64,000 bases of DNA from Poronia punctata (taxonomy: Eukaryota; Ascomycota; Sordariomycetes; Xylariales; Xylariaceae), in contig MU401457.1 in assembly GCA_022579005.1 (NCBI GenBank), positions 310,001 through 374,000 of the forward strand, read 5' to 3'. Positions 22,880 to 33,700 of this stretch are shown here, one piece after another. Numbering within the stretch: position 1 is the first letter of the stretch; each line of letters begins with the position of its first letter. A program made the position numbers and the translations under genes. Below the pieces are notes generated by a model. The model did no database searches. It worked only from the letters and a program-made list of their open reading frames with translations, and had not been told where the DNA came from.

Positions 22880-23900
22880 CTTCGGTCCAGTTTTCTCCAA
22901 GTCCAGCTATCTCCGAGACCCGTAGATAACGCAACAGCGCAAGGGAGAGCCTGGATCACGGCTTCACACAAAATGGGACGTCTGTGTCGTCTTCAAAATC
23001 ACGTGGTGATGATACGCGCCGAGAAGCTGCGCGGGTGGCGCCAAGATTAAAATACTAAAAGCCACGGCGATGACTATGTTATGGTGGTGACAATACCATA
23101 TATATGTATATATTGATGCCAAGATTCTCGACTTTGGTTTCTAGGCAGCGAACGAGCCTCCAACTTTCAAGTTCAAAAATGGAGCTTGAGTCGAGTAGTA
23201 GACCAAGATGAGTCACAGCGTGAAGATGGTAAAACGAGATAAAGGTGATTCGGTGAATGGTTCGATACCGCGCTTTCTAGAATAGATCTGTGTTTCCGAA
23301 GTAGGCACAAGCCAAACAAGTAGGTTGTTTACCTGAAAATGTCCGACTCCTGCAGTTACAGTGGCGATAAAAGTAGGCAGCGTTGCGGTTGCACTTGATG
23401 TTGATCTTTGGAATCATACCAAGATATTGAGTTGCTAATGCATAGTTTACACACCACTTGCTGTGATTATGAGATTGGTATATATCTTTTCTGTTTCGGA
23501 GGGGGATAGCGATGATATCTCTTGGTCATCAGGCAAGGGACCGGGTCACATGGCTACGCGATCACGGCGTGGCAATGATACCGGGATCATTGCCGCGCGG
23601 TGAAAAAGGTACCCATGTACTTTGTACCCTCTAGGTAATACTCTACTCGTAGGTAAGGCGTCATGGCAGGGGGTTTCGATTCGGAGAGGTTAGCGGCCCG
23701 TGGTTTAAGACACAGTGTACGTACGGTATGCCCTATCATTTGCGCTAGAAGCTGAACTAGACTAGGATGCTGTTTTGGAGTTGAGACTCCGCCTGTTATC
23801 TATTTGCTGCATCTGCACGATGATAACAACAAGATCTCAACCAGTATAAAGCTTCGGTGGATCAGCATGGTAGTTTTTTATTGTAAGAATAGTTGACAGC
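22880..23900. promoter_or_regulatory. Divergent promoter region, membrane protein and tRNA synthetase
   Basis: About 1 kb between divergent start codons. No open frame of note and no RNA gene is seen. Confidence 0.45.
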
Positions 23901-25415
23901 ATGCTAGCCAGGAGGGCAATCGCCTCTTATTCCCGTGCCTTCAATAGATCGCCGAGTCTTTCTAGGATACGTCGTACCGAATACTTCCCTCGATCTAGTC
24001 CATGTCCATCGCAAAGACAATGTTCGTCCCACGCAACCCAGGCGACCGATGCGACCACCCCCAAAGCAGACCATAGAGATATCGCCGCACAACAGAAGCT
24101 ATTTACCACATCCATATACAGCCCAGGCTCCCCGCTGCTTCTCCCCAATGGCGCCAGGATATTCAACAGGCTAGTCGAGTTTTTACGACGCCAATATGTC
24201 CGCTTCGGCTTCGACGAGGTCATTACGCCTACCATATATAAAAAGGCTCTATGGCTGAAGTCGGGCCACTTGGAAAATTACGCCGATGACATGTACACGG
24301 TCACCAGCAGTTCGCCGTCCCGAGCCGAAGAGGTCAATGGCGGCGAGGAAGACGAATATGGCTTGAAACCCATGAACTGTCCCGGCCACTGCCTGATTTT
24401 CGCGTCGGAATTGCGCAGCTATAAGAACCTTCCGATCCGCTATGCCGATTTCTCTCCCCTCCATCGAAACGAGATTTCCGGCGCCCTAAGCGGTCTGACT
24501 CGAGTACGCCGTTTCCACCAAGATGACGGCCACATCTTCTGTAGGCCGTCGCAGATCGAAGACGAGATTCGAAAGACGCTCGATTTCGTCCGCGTCGTAT
24601 ACTCGACATTAAAACTCGGGCCTTACCGATTAACGCTATCAACGCGACCGACCGACCACTACATCGGTACAGCGGAAGAATGGGAGGCGGCCGAGGGCGC
24701 GTTGAAGAGAGCGCTGGATTCGTCTGGTCAGACTTGGACTATCAACCCTGGCGACGGCGCTTTCTACGGCCCCAAAATCGACATCATCCTGCAAGACTCT
24801 GACGGCAAGGAGCACCAGACGGCAACGATCCAGCTTGATTTCCAGCTGCCGAAGAGATTTGAATTATCATACATAGCCCCGGCACCCGAGTTCGAACGCC
24901 GAGGTGAAATATGCACCGATCCCGTCCAACTTGCCAAGAACGGGCCCGTCGCACCCGTCCTCATCCATCGAGCCGTTCTAGGGTCAGTGGAGAGATTGAT
25001 GGCTCTATTGATCGAACATTACCAGGGCCGATGGCCGTTCTGGCTGAACCCAAAGCAGGTCATGATTTTGACCTTGAACGAAGACGACAAGGTGATGGAG
25101 CGTGCAAGGGAAGTGCAGAATATCCTCATGGGCAGGGAAGGCAATCCGGATGAAGCGCTTGCCGCACCCACCGGCTTCGTAGTGGACATCGACAGCAGAC
25201 CGGAGAAGCTCGGGGCAAAAAGACAACAAGCCAAAGCGAAGGGCTATAACGTTATAGTCACGATTGGGTCGCGAGAAGCGGAACATGCCGAGATGGAAAT
25301 GGACTGTGACATTGAGGACTTGACCCGCGACGACGCATCACCAATAAAGCGGGTAAAGATGACCGCGCGTGACCTCGTCGGTCTTCTTCGGGATAAAGCT
25401 AATGCCTACGCTTGA
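23901..25415 (+). CDS. MST1: Threonyl-tRNA synthetase, mitochondrial
   Basis: Single exon, 504 residues. The Arg/Ser-rich, acid-poor first 45 residues look like a mitochondrial targeting peptide. The class II core follows: GLKPMNCPGHCLIF, HRNEISGALSGLTRVRRF (motif 2), HQDDGHIFC, and VLIHRAVLGSVERLMALLIE (motif 3). The zinc-binding Cys/His/His set of ThrRS is present in these segments. The C-terminal HGTP anticodon-binding domain starts at about residue 385. The N-terminal TGS and editing domains of cytosolic and bacterial ThrRS are absent, as in yeast Mst1, which supports a mitochondrial role. It converges with the bHLH gene, 174 bp apart. Confidence 0.93.
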   Translation: MLARRAIASYSRAFNRSPSLSRIRRTEYFPRSSPCPSQRQCSSHATQATDATTPKADHRDIAAQQKLFTTSIYSPGSPLLLPNGARIFNRLVEFLRRQYVRFGFDEVITPTIYKKALWLKSGHLENYADDMYTVTSSSPSRAEEVNGGEEDEYGLKPMNCPGHCLIFASELRSYKNLPIRYADFSPLHRNEISGALSGLTRVRRFHQDDGHIFCRPSQIEDEIRKTLDFVRVVYSTLKLGPYRLTLSTRPTDHYIGTAEEWEAAEGALKRALDSSGQTWTINPGDGAFYGPKIDIILQDSDGKEHQTATIQLDFQLPKRFELSYIAPAPEFERRGEICTDPVQLAKNGPVAPVLIHRAVLGSVERLMALLIEHYQGRWPFWLNPKQVMILTLNEDDKVMERAREVQNILMGREGNPDEALAAPTGFVVDIDSRPEKLGAKRQQAKAKGYNVIVTIGSREAEHAEMEMDCDIEDLTRDDASPIKRVKMTARDLVGLLRDKANAYA

Positions 25416-25589
25416 ATAATGTACAACTATAGTCCTCCCTCCATCAGCGTCTAGCCCGTAATCGTGTAAAGAGCATTATGTATATTAGGACATTGTAAAG
25501 ACAACAATTTAATTTTGAGATGGCCGTGGCGGATTTAGGCTCTGGTGGAGCTCTTTCCATCCTTTGTTACATCCGGCAACCAACGCATT

Positions 25590-26181
25590 CTAGGCAGCAA
25601 GTTCTTGTTCCGGCATTATTCTGTTGTTGCTTCCCGTTGGGGCCGTTCCGGAGGACATCTCGTCCTCTTCCTCATTCGCCGGCAGACCCTTATTGAGCTC
25701 TCTCACTCGATCTCGTTCTTCAAGACGCTCCAATATAAGAAGCGGTCTTTTTAAAGGTGTCAGCGGAGATTATTGCCGCAAAATCCTCAAAGCAAGTAAA
25801 AAGAAGGAGAAAAAACCCTTACTCTTTTAATTCTGGAGGGACGTGTTCCCCACGGGCCTCTGCGGCCTCGACGAGGTTGCGACGCAGGATCAGCTGCTCT
25901 CTGATGTATTCGACTGTGCGTTTGAGAACGAGTCCCTCTGATCTTCCCTGGCCTTCTAAACCGGGCACTAGGCTACAGAGGCGATCAAACCCCGCTCTAA
26001 TGGCTTCCCGGCGTTTCTGTTCTGTAAAAAGTTATTAGGGGTTTGATCAAGGCCGGTAGGTAGTCGAGGGAGAATACCTACCTGATGCGATGTGGTTTTG
26101 CTTCTTCTCCTCTTCGGTCAGACGAGGTTTCTCATCTTGGCCTTCGCCGTCGGGAGGTGATCCTGATCCAGAATCGGTCAT
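25590..26181 (-). CDS. Basic helix-loop-helix transcription factor, Ino4-like
   Basis: Three exons, 26082-26181, 25823-26021 and 25590-25746, joined in phase, give 151 residues; introns are 60 and 75 bp. The basic region HIASEQKRREAIRAGFDRL spans the first splice site, with the His-Glu-Arg pattern that reads E-box DNA. The helix-loop-helix follows (LCSLVPGLEGQG, then VLKRTVEYIREQL). Then a second helical extension runs through LILERLEERDRVREL, and the tail is acidic. Short fungal bHLH proteins of this form resemble yeast Ino4, a partner in phospholipid gene control; the target genes here are unknown. No single long open frame covers it, so it is easily missed. Confidence 0.85.
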
Positions 26182-26742
26182 TGTTCCGGTCCGGCGAAAG
26201 TATTAAAAAGTGAAAGTGTTTGCGTTCCCTTTTCTCCTTTCCCCTTGTTGCAGTGTGGTTTTGTATGAGCCCCAAAAAAGTCTCGCAAAATTATGAAGAA
26301 GATGAAAACAAAAGGAATGAAAAAGGTAGGTAGAAGTAGACCAAAGCTACATTTAACTACCACATCCCGTTTGGCTGCTGCAACGAACAGTTTGTCCCTT
26401 CCACCACGTCAGATTATAATGCTGCCCGGCCAGACTTGATCACATGGGAAATATAAATGGAAAGCGCGAACTGTCTGTGTACGGGTAGGTGTCTGTCCTG
26501 TCTATGACCGTCGAGTCGCAGAGTAAAAGTGCCAAAGTTTTTAGAAGGATGGATGTCCCGGTATGTCTTTTTCTTTCCTCGTCACCGTTTAAAACTAGGA
26601 AAATATAGAGTTTTGTATTCAACCATCAATACATTCACAACAACAACTCAAGAGACCCGTTTCCAAAACCACGGGATTGTGGCATGTGATCGTACAGTTC
26701 CAGACGAGTAGGTAGTTAATCGGCTCCACCTAGCGATTTAGC

Positions 26743-26799
<57 letters not shown>

Positions 26800-27340
26800 C
26801 GGGGGGGGGGGGGGGGCGNNNNNNNNNNTTCCAAAACCACGGGTTTGTGGCATTTGTTCGTACATTTCCAGACGTGTTGGTTTTTAATCGGCTCCACCTA
26901 GCGTTTTTGCTTCCCCCCCCCCCCCCCCCCCAAGGTAGGTAATTTTCTCATTCTTGCGCCAGGAACCAAAAGAGTTTCCTTTGTCAGCCTCAGAGTTCGA
27001 TATGTATCCACTTTGCCAAGCCGTAGGGTTGAATGCGACAAACTCCGTCATCCGCCCATCTTGTGAATAGCGGGGTCGGTTCGAGGTCGTTAGCTTGGTT
27101 TTTTCCCCCTTGATTTTTTAAGTTTTGTACTTTTACTTGGTTAGAAATACCAGGTACAGCTACCGTAGTACGTGTAAACTACTGTAGGTATTCTGAAGTG
27201 TCAAATCGCAAATTCCTAGGGGAAAACCGTCTAGAAAACACAAATCCATATCGGCCTTGATCTACCCTAGGGCCTACCCTACTATCATTTCAAACCTTCC
27301 ATTCCATCCGTCATATACCAAACCCCCTCCAACCGAACAA
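26182..27340. other. Intergenic region containing an assembly gap
   Basis: Upstream of the bHLH gene and of the Maf-like gene. It contains the homopolymer runs, the 10-N gap and the duplicated 84-bp segment listed separately. No gene is supported. Confidence 0.55.
26661..26931. repeat. Poly-G/poly-C runs, 10-N gap and duplicated 84-bp segment (likely assembly artefact)
   Basis: An 84-bp segment (26661-26744) runs into about 73 bases of almost pure G, then ten N (26819-26828). The same 84-bp segment follows again (26829-26912) and runs into 19 C. The second copy differs from the first at about 11 positions, and every change is a purine to T. This pattern fits repeated base-calling errors across a homopolymer that the assembler failed to merge, not a true duplication. 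Confidence 0.85.
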
Positions 27341-28204
27341 ATGGAGAAATCACAACCTATCCCCCCATCAGGGGAAACGCCAGCCGAACCGCCGCCAACC
27401 TACACAGCAGCTACTCAAGAAACCCAGAACAAACAACAACAACAACAACCTCCTACATCCCGCCGACCTCCTCCCCTCGCCCCTCTCGAACTCCCCATAT
27501 TGAAATGGCTCCGCACCCACCGCGTAATCCTCGCCTCGGCCTCTCCCCGCCGTCGCGCCCTCCTCGCCCAAGTCGGCCTCCCAAACATCGAAATCATCCC
27601 CTCCACAAAACCAGAAAACCTACCCAAAGACCAACTAGGCGCATTTGAATACGTATCCGCAACAGCTCAGCAAAAAGCCCTAGACGTATACCAAACAGCC
27701 ATCACAAGAACCGAATCAGAATCGGAATCGGAATCAAAAGATCCCGACCTAGTCATAGCAGCAGACACGGTAATCGTAACCCGCGACGGCGCGATCCTCG
27801 AAAAACCCTCTTCCGAACAAGCCCATAAACGCATGCTACGCCATCTCCGAGACACGCGTACTCATCGCGTATTAACTGCCGTGTGTTGCGTCGCGCCGAA
27901 AGCGGATGCTACCTTTCCAGGGTATGTCATATCCAGCCATATCGAGGAGACCAAGGTTACGTTTGCAAAGGAGAGTGATGGATTACCAGACGATGTCATC
28001 GATGCGTATGTGCGTACGCGAGAGGGGGTCGATAAAGCGGGGGGGTATGCGGTGCAGGGGATTGGTGGGATGATGTTGGTGGAAAAGGTCGAGGGGAGCG
28101 TGGATAATGTTGTGGGGTTGCCGGTTAGACAGTGTTTGAGGCTTTGTGAGAAGGTTGTTTTTAAGCAGGAGGAGGAGAGTGGGGATGAGAGTGATGAGGC
28201 TTAG
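27341..28204 (+). CDS. Maf/Ham1-like nucleotide pyrophosphatase
   Basis: Single exon, 287 residues from ATG 27341; an upstream ATG at 27257 would add 28 residues and cannot be excluded. The first 60 residues are Pro/Gln-rich. The Maf domain begins with VILASASPRRRALLAQVGL, the SxSPRR motif that contacts the nucleotide phosphates. VIAADTVIV holds the catalytic Asp region, and GGYAVQGIGGMMLVEKVEG is the conserved C-terminal part. Maf proteins hydrolyse non-canonical or modified nucleoside triphosphates (m5UTP, pseudo-UTP, dTTP/UTP) and so clean the nucleotide pool. A short Ser-Glu repeat (about residues 153-160) is a microsatellite-like insertion. Confidence 0.9.
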   Translation: MEKSQPIPPSGETPAEPPPTYTAATQETQNKQQQQQPPTSRRPPPLAPLELPILKWLRTHRVILASASPRRRALLAQVGLPNIEIIPSTKPENLPKDQLGAFEYVSATAQQKALDVYQTAITRTESESESESKDPDLVIAADTVIVTRDGAILEKPSSEQAHKRMLRHLRDTRTHRVLTAVCCVAPKADATFPGYVISSHIEETKVTFAKESDGLPDDVIDAYVRTREGVDKAGGYAVQGIGGMMLVEKVEGSVDNVVGLPVRQCLRLCEKVVFKQEEESGDESDEA

Positions 28205-28911
28205 AGGGGCCTATGGGCTTCATGAACACTGCCCTTTCATCCATGGTAGGTGGTGTGGGAAAATGTTGCCGGTTCCATGATATCTTCGGGAATCTGCCCT
28301 GTCAGATTGTGGTTTGGGCTGGTCTGCAAATCAGGGCTTTTTTAACAAATGGGCTACGAGCCTACGACATGCCGTACTGAGGTTTCGCGAGCGAGGTTCG
28401 TATAGAAGGAAGGTTTATAAATACATAGGGTTTCTCAAACTAGTAAGTGATATATTATAATTACAAGCGAACGCTTCTCGGAAATAAGCATGATATATCA
28501 AAGAGATTATAATAGACAAAGCGACCTGGAAGACCAATACGTCCAATTTATATGTATTATATAAGCAATGTTTAGACTAGATTTTCGTCAGTCGTATATT
28601 CGTATGCATTCAACCAATCCTAGGTAGACCACGCGCAGAATCTTTATCTTGTCATAAAGGCCTGGATAGAATACATATATCATAATGCTACACGATCTTC
28701 GACCACGGACCTTCGATGCTCGCCCCTGTGTGACTGTATCCAACTTCCTCTAGGACTCTTCTATCCCGAACGCCCCTATTATGCTAATATGACTCCATGG
28801 ATCTTCCCCCTATAAGTTGAAGCCAAAGATGTTAGTCCATACCTACTTAACCAAGCCACTACCCTCATTTTCATGAGAACATCCCACAGATCATCGTCTC
28901 CATACTTCAAA
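28205..28911. other. Convergent intergenic spacer
   Basis: About 700 bp between the Maf-like gene and the monooxygenase stop codon, AT-rich in the middle. No gene or RNA recognised. Confidence 0.5.
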
Positions 28912-30737
28912 TCAAGTATATTTAACCATATCGCGATCTTTAACCGTACCACTCTTCGAAAGCATCTTTCTCTTCTCGGCCGTTGTCAGTGGCGGGCTGT
29001 CATCGTCATTCTCCCGTATATAATACGACCAATCGGCCGTGTCGTCAACCTCAGTCCGCGAGTAGCCGTTTCCGAGCCAAGCGAAACGGTTCCCGGCATA
29101 AGTGACAGAAAAGTCGTCGAGGCGTAAATCCTTCATGCACTCCATGTAGTGCAGCGAGCTGCCCGGCCATAACGCTCTCACCTCGCCCTCGGGGCCCTTG
29201 TACCATGAGTGGCAGTCATCTGTCCACACCGTCTTCTCCATGAACTGGTCTTTGAACTCGACGAAATCCCTTACGGCTTCTTCTTTGGGTGTGAACATCT
29301 TGATATTAGTCGTCTGGTAACGGTCGATCATCCGACAGATCCATTCCACTTGGGCCTCAACGGCAGCGAGTACGGGGCCGTTACCGATAGGCGAGTTAGG
29401 TCCGAGCGTGCACATATAGTTCGGGAAGCCCGCTGCAGCGACGCCTAGGTAAGACTCGGCCTTTGTTGCCCATTTATCTTGGAGGTTCACCCCCGTGTGG
29501 GACACGATAGGGAACCGCGGCCGGAAGGAGGTATCGAAACCAGTGGCGCATACAAGCATATCGACGCAATGCTCGTGCTCATTCCCATCATCCTCAGTCA
29601 CAAGACAACCTCTCTCCGTAATGGCCTTGATATTGCCGTAGCTGACCCGAACGTTGGGCTTCGTCAAGGCCTCAAGGTAACCGGGACCAGGCGTCAGTCG
29701 GCGACAACCAAAACTAAACTTGGGTATCAACTGTTCCGCCAAGTGTTTGTTGTCCCCGAGTTTCTCTCGCATCTGGCCAAGAATATACTGTCGCGTTTCC
29801 TCGCTGAGCTTGGTCCCCTTTAAGTAAACGCTAAACATGCCATTTAACCCGTTTTCGACAGTCTTCCGATACGTTTGTAGGGCGCCGGGGTTAGTCGCAA
29901 ACTTCCATCTCTCCTCTTCACTGAACTGATGTTGCTGGAGGCCCTGGACAGGGGAGACCCATCCAGGTTGGCGGATGAAGACTGTGACGTTACTACAGAT
30001 TTCCTGAAGAAAGGGGAGAAGTTGAACGCCTGTAGAGCCATTTCCGATCAGTCCGACACGTTTTCCTTTCAATTCGACACTCTCATCCCACCTCGCGGCA
30101 TGCAGCAGTGTGCCCTTGTACCCCTTTAGTCCGGGGATGTCAGGCCACCGCCAATTGTTCAGAACGCCTCCCGCATTGATCAGAATGTCGCAGCGGTCTT
30201 CGACTATCTTGTCTTGGACGAGATCCTTGATCTTAAGGTCATATCCTGCTCGACTGTTGTTCCAATATGCGCCAACCACCTGATGTTGCAGCTGGATATA
30301 CCGGTACAACTGGTATTTCTTAGCGAACCCTTCAAAGTATTCGAATATCTCGTCTCTCCCCGGGTAAACCGAAGACCAGTCTGTTTTTGGCTCAAAACTC
30401 CACGTGTAGTTATGGGACGGAACGTCGCACGCGCAACTTTCCCAATCGTCAGACAATTTCCCATTCAGCCTAGCTTGCCAAGTTGACGCAACGTAACTCA
30501 CCCTGGATATCGGTTTTCGTACCACGTCCCGGCCACTGCCGGGTTCTTCTCATATACCGTCAGCATGTAGTTGTTGAAATGTTTTTGAATCTGATAAGCC
30601 AACAGCAAGCCAGACGCCCCAGCACCGATGACAGCTATCCGTATCTGTCTTTCATCATGAATGGGACTTTTCAATCGCCTGACGGCATCCCGATCTGCCG
30701 GGTCCTCTCCGAACCGAGAAACGAACTCGGCGGTCAT
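28912..30737 (-). CDS. Type I Baeyer-Villiger / flavin monooxygenase
   Basis: Two exons, 30502-30737 and 28912-30436, with a 65-bp GTGAGT...AAAG intron, give 586 residues. The FAD motif VIGAGASGLLL is in exon 1; splicing joins ENRYPG to CACDVPSHNYTWSF, the usual BVMO sequence. The second Rossmann motif GLIGNGSTGVQ binds NADPH. The BVMO fingerprint is present just before it as YKGTLLHAARWD, in the Trp-Asp form found in several fungal enzymes. It should insert oxygen into a ketone to give an ester or lactone; the substrate is unknown. There is no other biosynthetic gene beside it. The acceptor ends in AAAG instead of CAG/TAG, so this junction is slightly less certain. Confidence 0.88.
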
Positions 30738-33700
30738 GGTCGGTTGGCCGATATATAAAGAAACAGAGGACTATTGAAAAGACTAGCGAGTAGGAATAGC
30801 AGGCAAGGGCGAGGTGAGACGGGATACGTTATAAATAGGAAATCCGATATGGGACCCTCTATCGTTTGCTGTTTGAACATATTCCAGGCTAGGTGACGCA
30901 TGGCAAAGCATACTCGGCACGGATACGATTCTTGTGTACACACTGTCCATGTATCCAAGAGCCATAATATGTGGCGGGACGGGGTAATTCTGTACACGTA
31001 TAGAGTACAGAGCCTTGTCTTGGTTTGGAGCAGGAGAGTACTTACTTACCTTTACTGTAACGCGGACGGGGGCTATTACCTAGTTCGTACATGATTATCC
31101 CATCTGACACTCGTGAAGTGGGCAGAGCGTAGATAGTTTAGTCAGGCCTGGCGTGATCGGATTTTGCGAACAAGTCGCATCGAAAAGTCCGACAGTAGGT
31201 ACCGGTATTACCTTACCTTGGTATGGGAGGGACGAATGAGGGTAAATTCTTGCTCTTACCAACTGTCTTCCGATATGTACATAAGCGCACAGGGTAGGTA
31301 GTACATACCCTTGGTTGTCCCCCCACCGGAGGCCAACAAAGGCCTAAACTACCTACATAGGTAAGCACCCAAGGGGAAAAGAAATATATCCGTGGTGTGT
31401 AAGGTAGGTAGCATTCAGGAGAAATCTTCAACAGGTTTGGCTACGGTCAGTGTCGTATTGTTAACGATTCGGCACCAGGGGTCCGGATGGTGTCAAGTAA
31501 TGGTGATATCCAGGTTATGAGGTACCGGTATACATACTACTGTAGGTTACCTAGCAAGTACGGCAGCCGCGGCCACATCCCCTGCCTAACCCCTCTCCCC
31601 TCCGGCAACCCCACGAAAAGAATTTCGGTGGGCTTGAATCAGTTGTGACCACGCACACTTCTGATCTGCTACTCTTCATGATTCATGGCCGATGCCCGGA
31701 TGGTCGCTTATTGGGCAATTGGGCTTGAAAACAATACCCCATATTGGTTGCAGAAATCCCTTGCATCGGACTCGGGCCTGCTCGGGCGCGGAGACCGGCA
31801 TCACGTTTCCTGAGATAGGTACGCGCGTCGGGTGGACTACCGACACCCATCTACCTACCTAAGCTAGGTAGGTTAACAGGTAGGAAATAGTCAGCTGCAA
31901 AGGGCTCTGAATGCAGCTACGTTGGATACGATTTGTGGAGTTTCTTATCTCTTTTTCCTGCTTAATAAGCAACAATAAGAATACTGGACTGAGCCCCTGT
32001 GTACGAGTTGGTGCGTGTGGATATTGTAGGGTCCACGACCGCGATCTCCTTTTTGCGTACGAGTAGGTGTACATGCATGGCGGGCCGCTGACTAGACCCT
32101 TGTTGTTCGAAAATTAAAAACATATTCTTAAAGAGCTTCGGCATTGTTGACCTAACCTAGGGTTCGTGTGACCCGGGGCTGAGGAGTGTACATCAATTCG
32201 GAATGAACCACATTCTACATGCCATTATCAGCTCCCGGAATTCCAACCTGCGGGTTCATTACCTGCATTTGTGTATCCAGATATGCAGCGCTTTACAACC
32301 ACGTGTCCACCTAGGTTCTGTCGTTCCCGGCCTCCATGGAAACACTAGGTTAGGACAGGATAATAATCCGAATAGCACTTACCTCCTACATGTACTCGAC
32401 AAGACATGAGTCTGGGCTGCCAATACCGAGTAACGGGGAAGCATCTCTGGTTTTGGTGATGGATTGAGTACCTAGCCACACGGTCCCGCGGCTGCCCGAC
32501 TACCCCGGGAGGGCAAAGACGCCCGAGCGGGGCCGAAGTGTGGCGCCAGTTGTTTGTCATTTTGGCCATCACCGACTTGCACTCCGTCTACGGGACAACA
32601 GTGTTGCGCTTTCAGGTCATTGCCCAGTTTTCGTACTGCCAAAGGGCGCGTTGGCAATGAACAGACTCATGAATCGATCAGTCGATTCCTACCATCCCTC
32701 GGGCGATTTCTGAGGATACTAGCATGGCCCCTGTCGATATCCTACGCGGGAATATTAGCCATAGGTCCGTGGCCGGTGTCGTTGGCTCTCACATCAAGCT
32801 CTTCCTGCGCCTCGGGTTTACTCGCAAAGGGCCGATACCGGTATCTCCTGCTTGCGGTTATTGACGTTCTCGACCACATTCGCAAAACGTGTTGGCGCAA
32901 TGTAGTGCCTCTAGCAGTAAAGTGCGAGTTTATGGATATTAGCACACATACTAATAATGTTTTTACTCTGTGAGGTCCAGGTAAAGAGTAAACTGTGGTT
33001 AAGTTCGCGATCTTTGGCAAGTAGGTTAGTTGCTTCGCGTATCGCCACGGCTGCTCTTCCATTTGGAAAGGCCATCTCAGCCACAAGTATAGCTATGTCT
33101 GTCCGCAAGCGATACATCGTAGGCGAAGAGCGACTCGTCCTCTAGGTCATAGGCCCTTCCATTTCTTGGAATTAACCAATTCGACGCGCAGCCGTTATAT
33201 CTTAGACAACCGGCATGGGAAATCGACCGCCTAGGTCGTTGTTTTGAATAGATGTTTGAAAGGCCGGACTTCTCCATTGAACTTTTTCTGACTGATGTAG
33301 GACTTCGGATTATAAGGGGGCTATATCGAGCACAGATTATTCCCCTGGAGGCCTTCATTTATTTAAGTGAGCTCGGTCACAGGTTGTGGTGGGGGCCCTA
33401 GCGGTTGGCTGTCTCCTTACTACGCGGCCCTGTTGATGAACTTTCTAATTGTTGATCGTATTGCACGAACATATTCCCGGTGCGTCTCTTACTAGGGACA
33501 GATCTAAGGCCTACAGCACCAAATTGGTGAAATGAAGCAAGGGATACGTTAGGTATATCATTCGATCTCCTAGGCAATCTTGGAGCTGAGATACAAATGA
33601 CTGTGCCATTCTATTTTTGAGGGTTACACAGTTGCCGGAGACAGGGTCTCTTTTAACAACCAGATATTCGACAAATCGAAATTATCAATGTTGGAAGTTG

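Noticed and set aside
32554..32973. 139-residue plus-strand frame in the gene-poor region
   Set aside because: No recognisable domain, and competing frames of similar size lie on the other strand.
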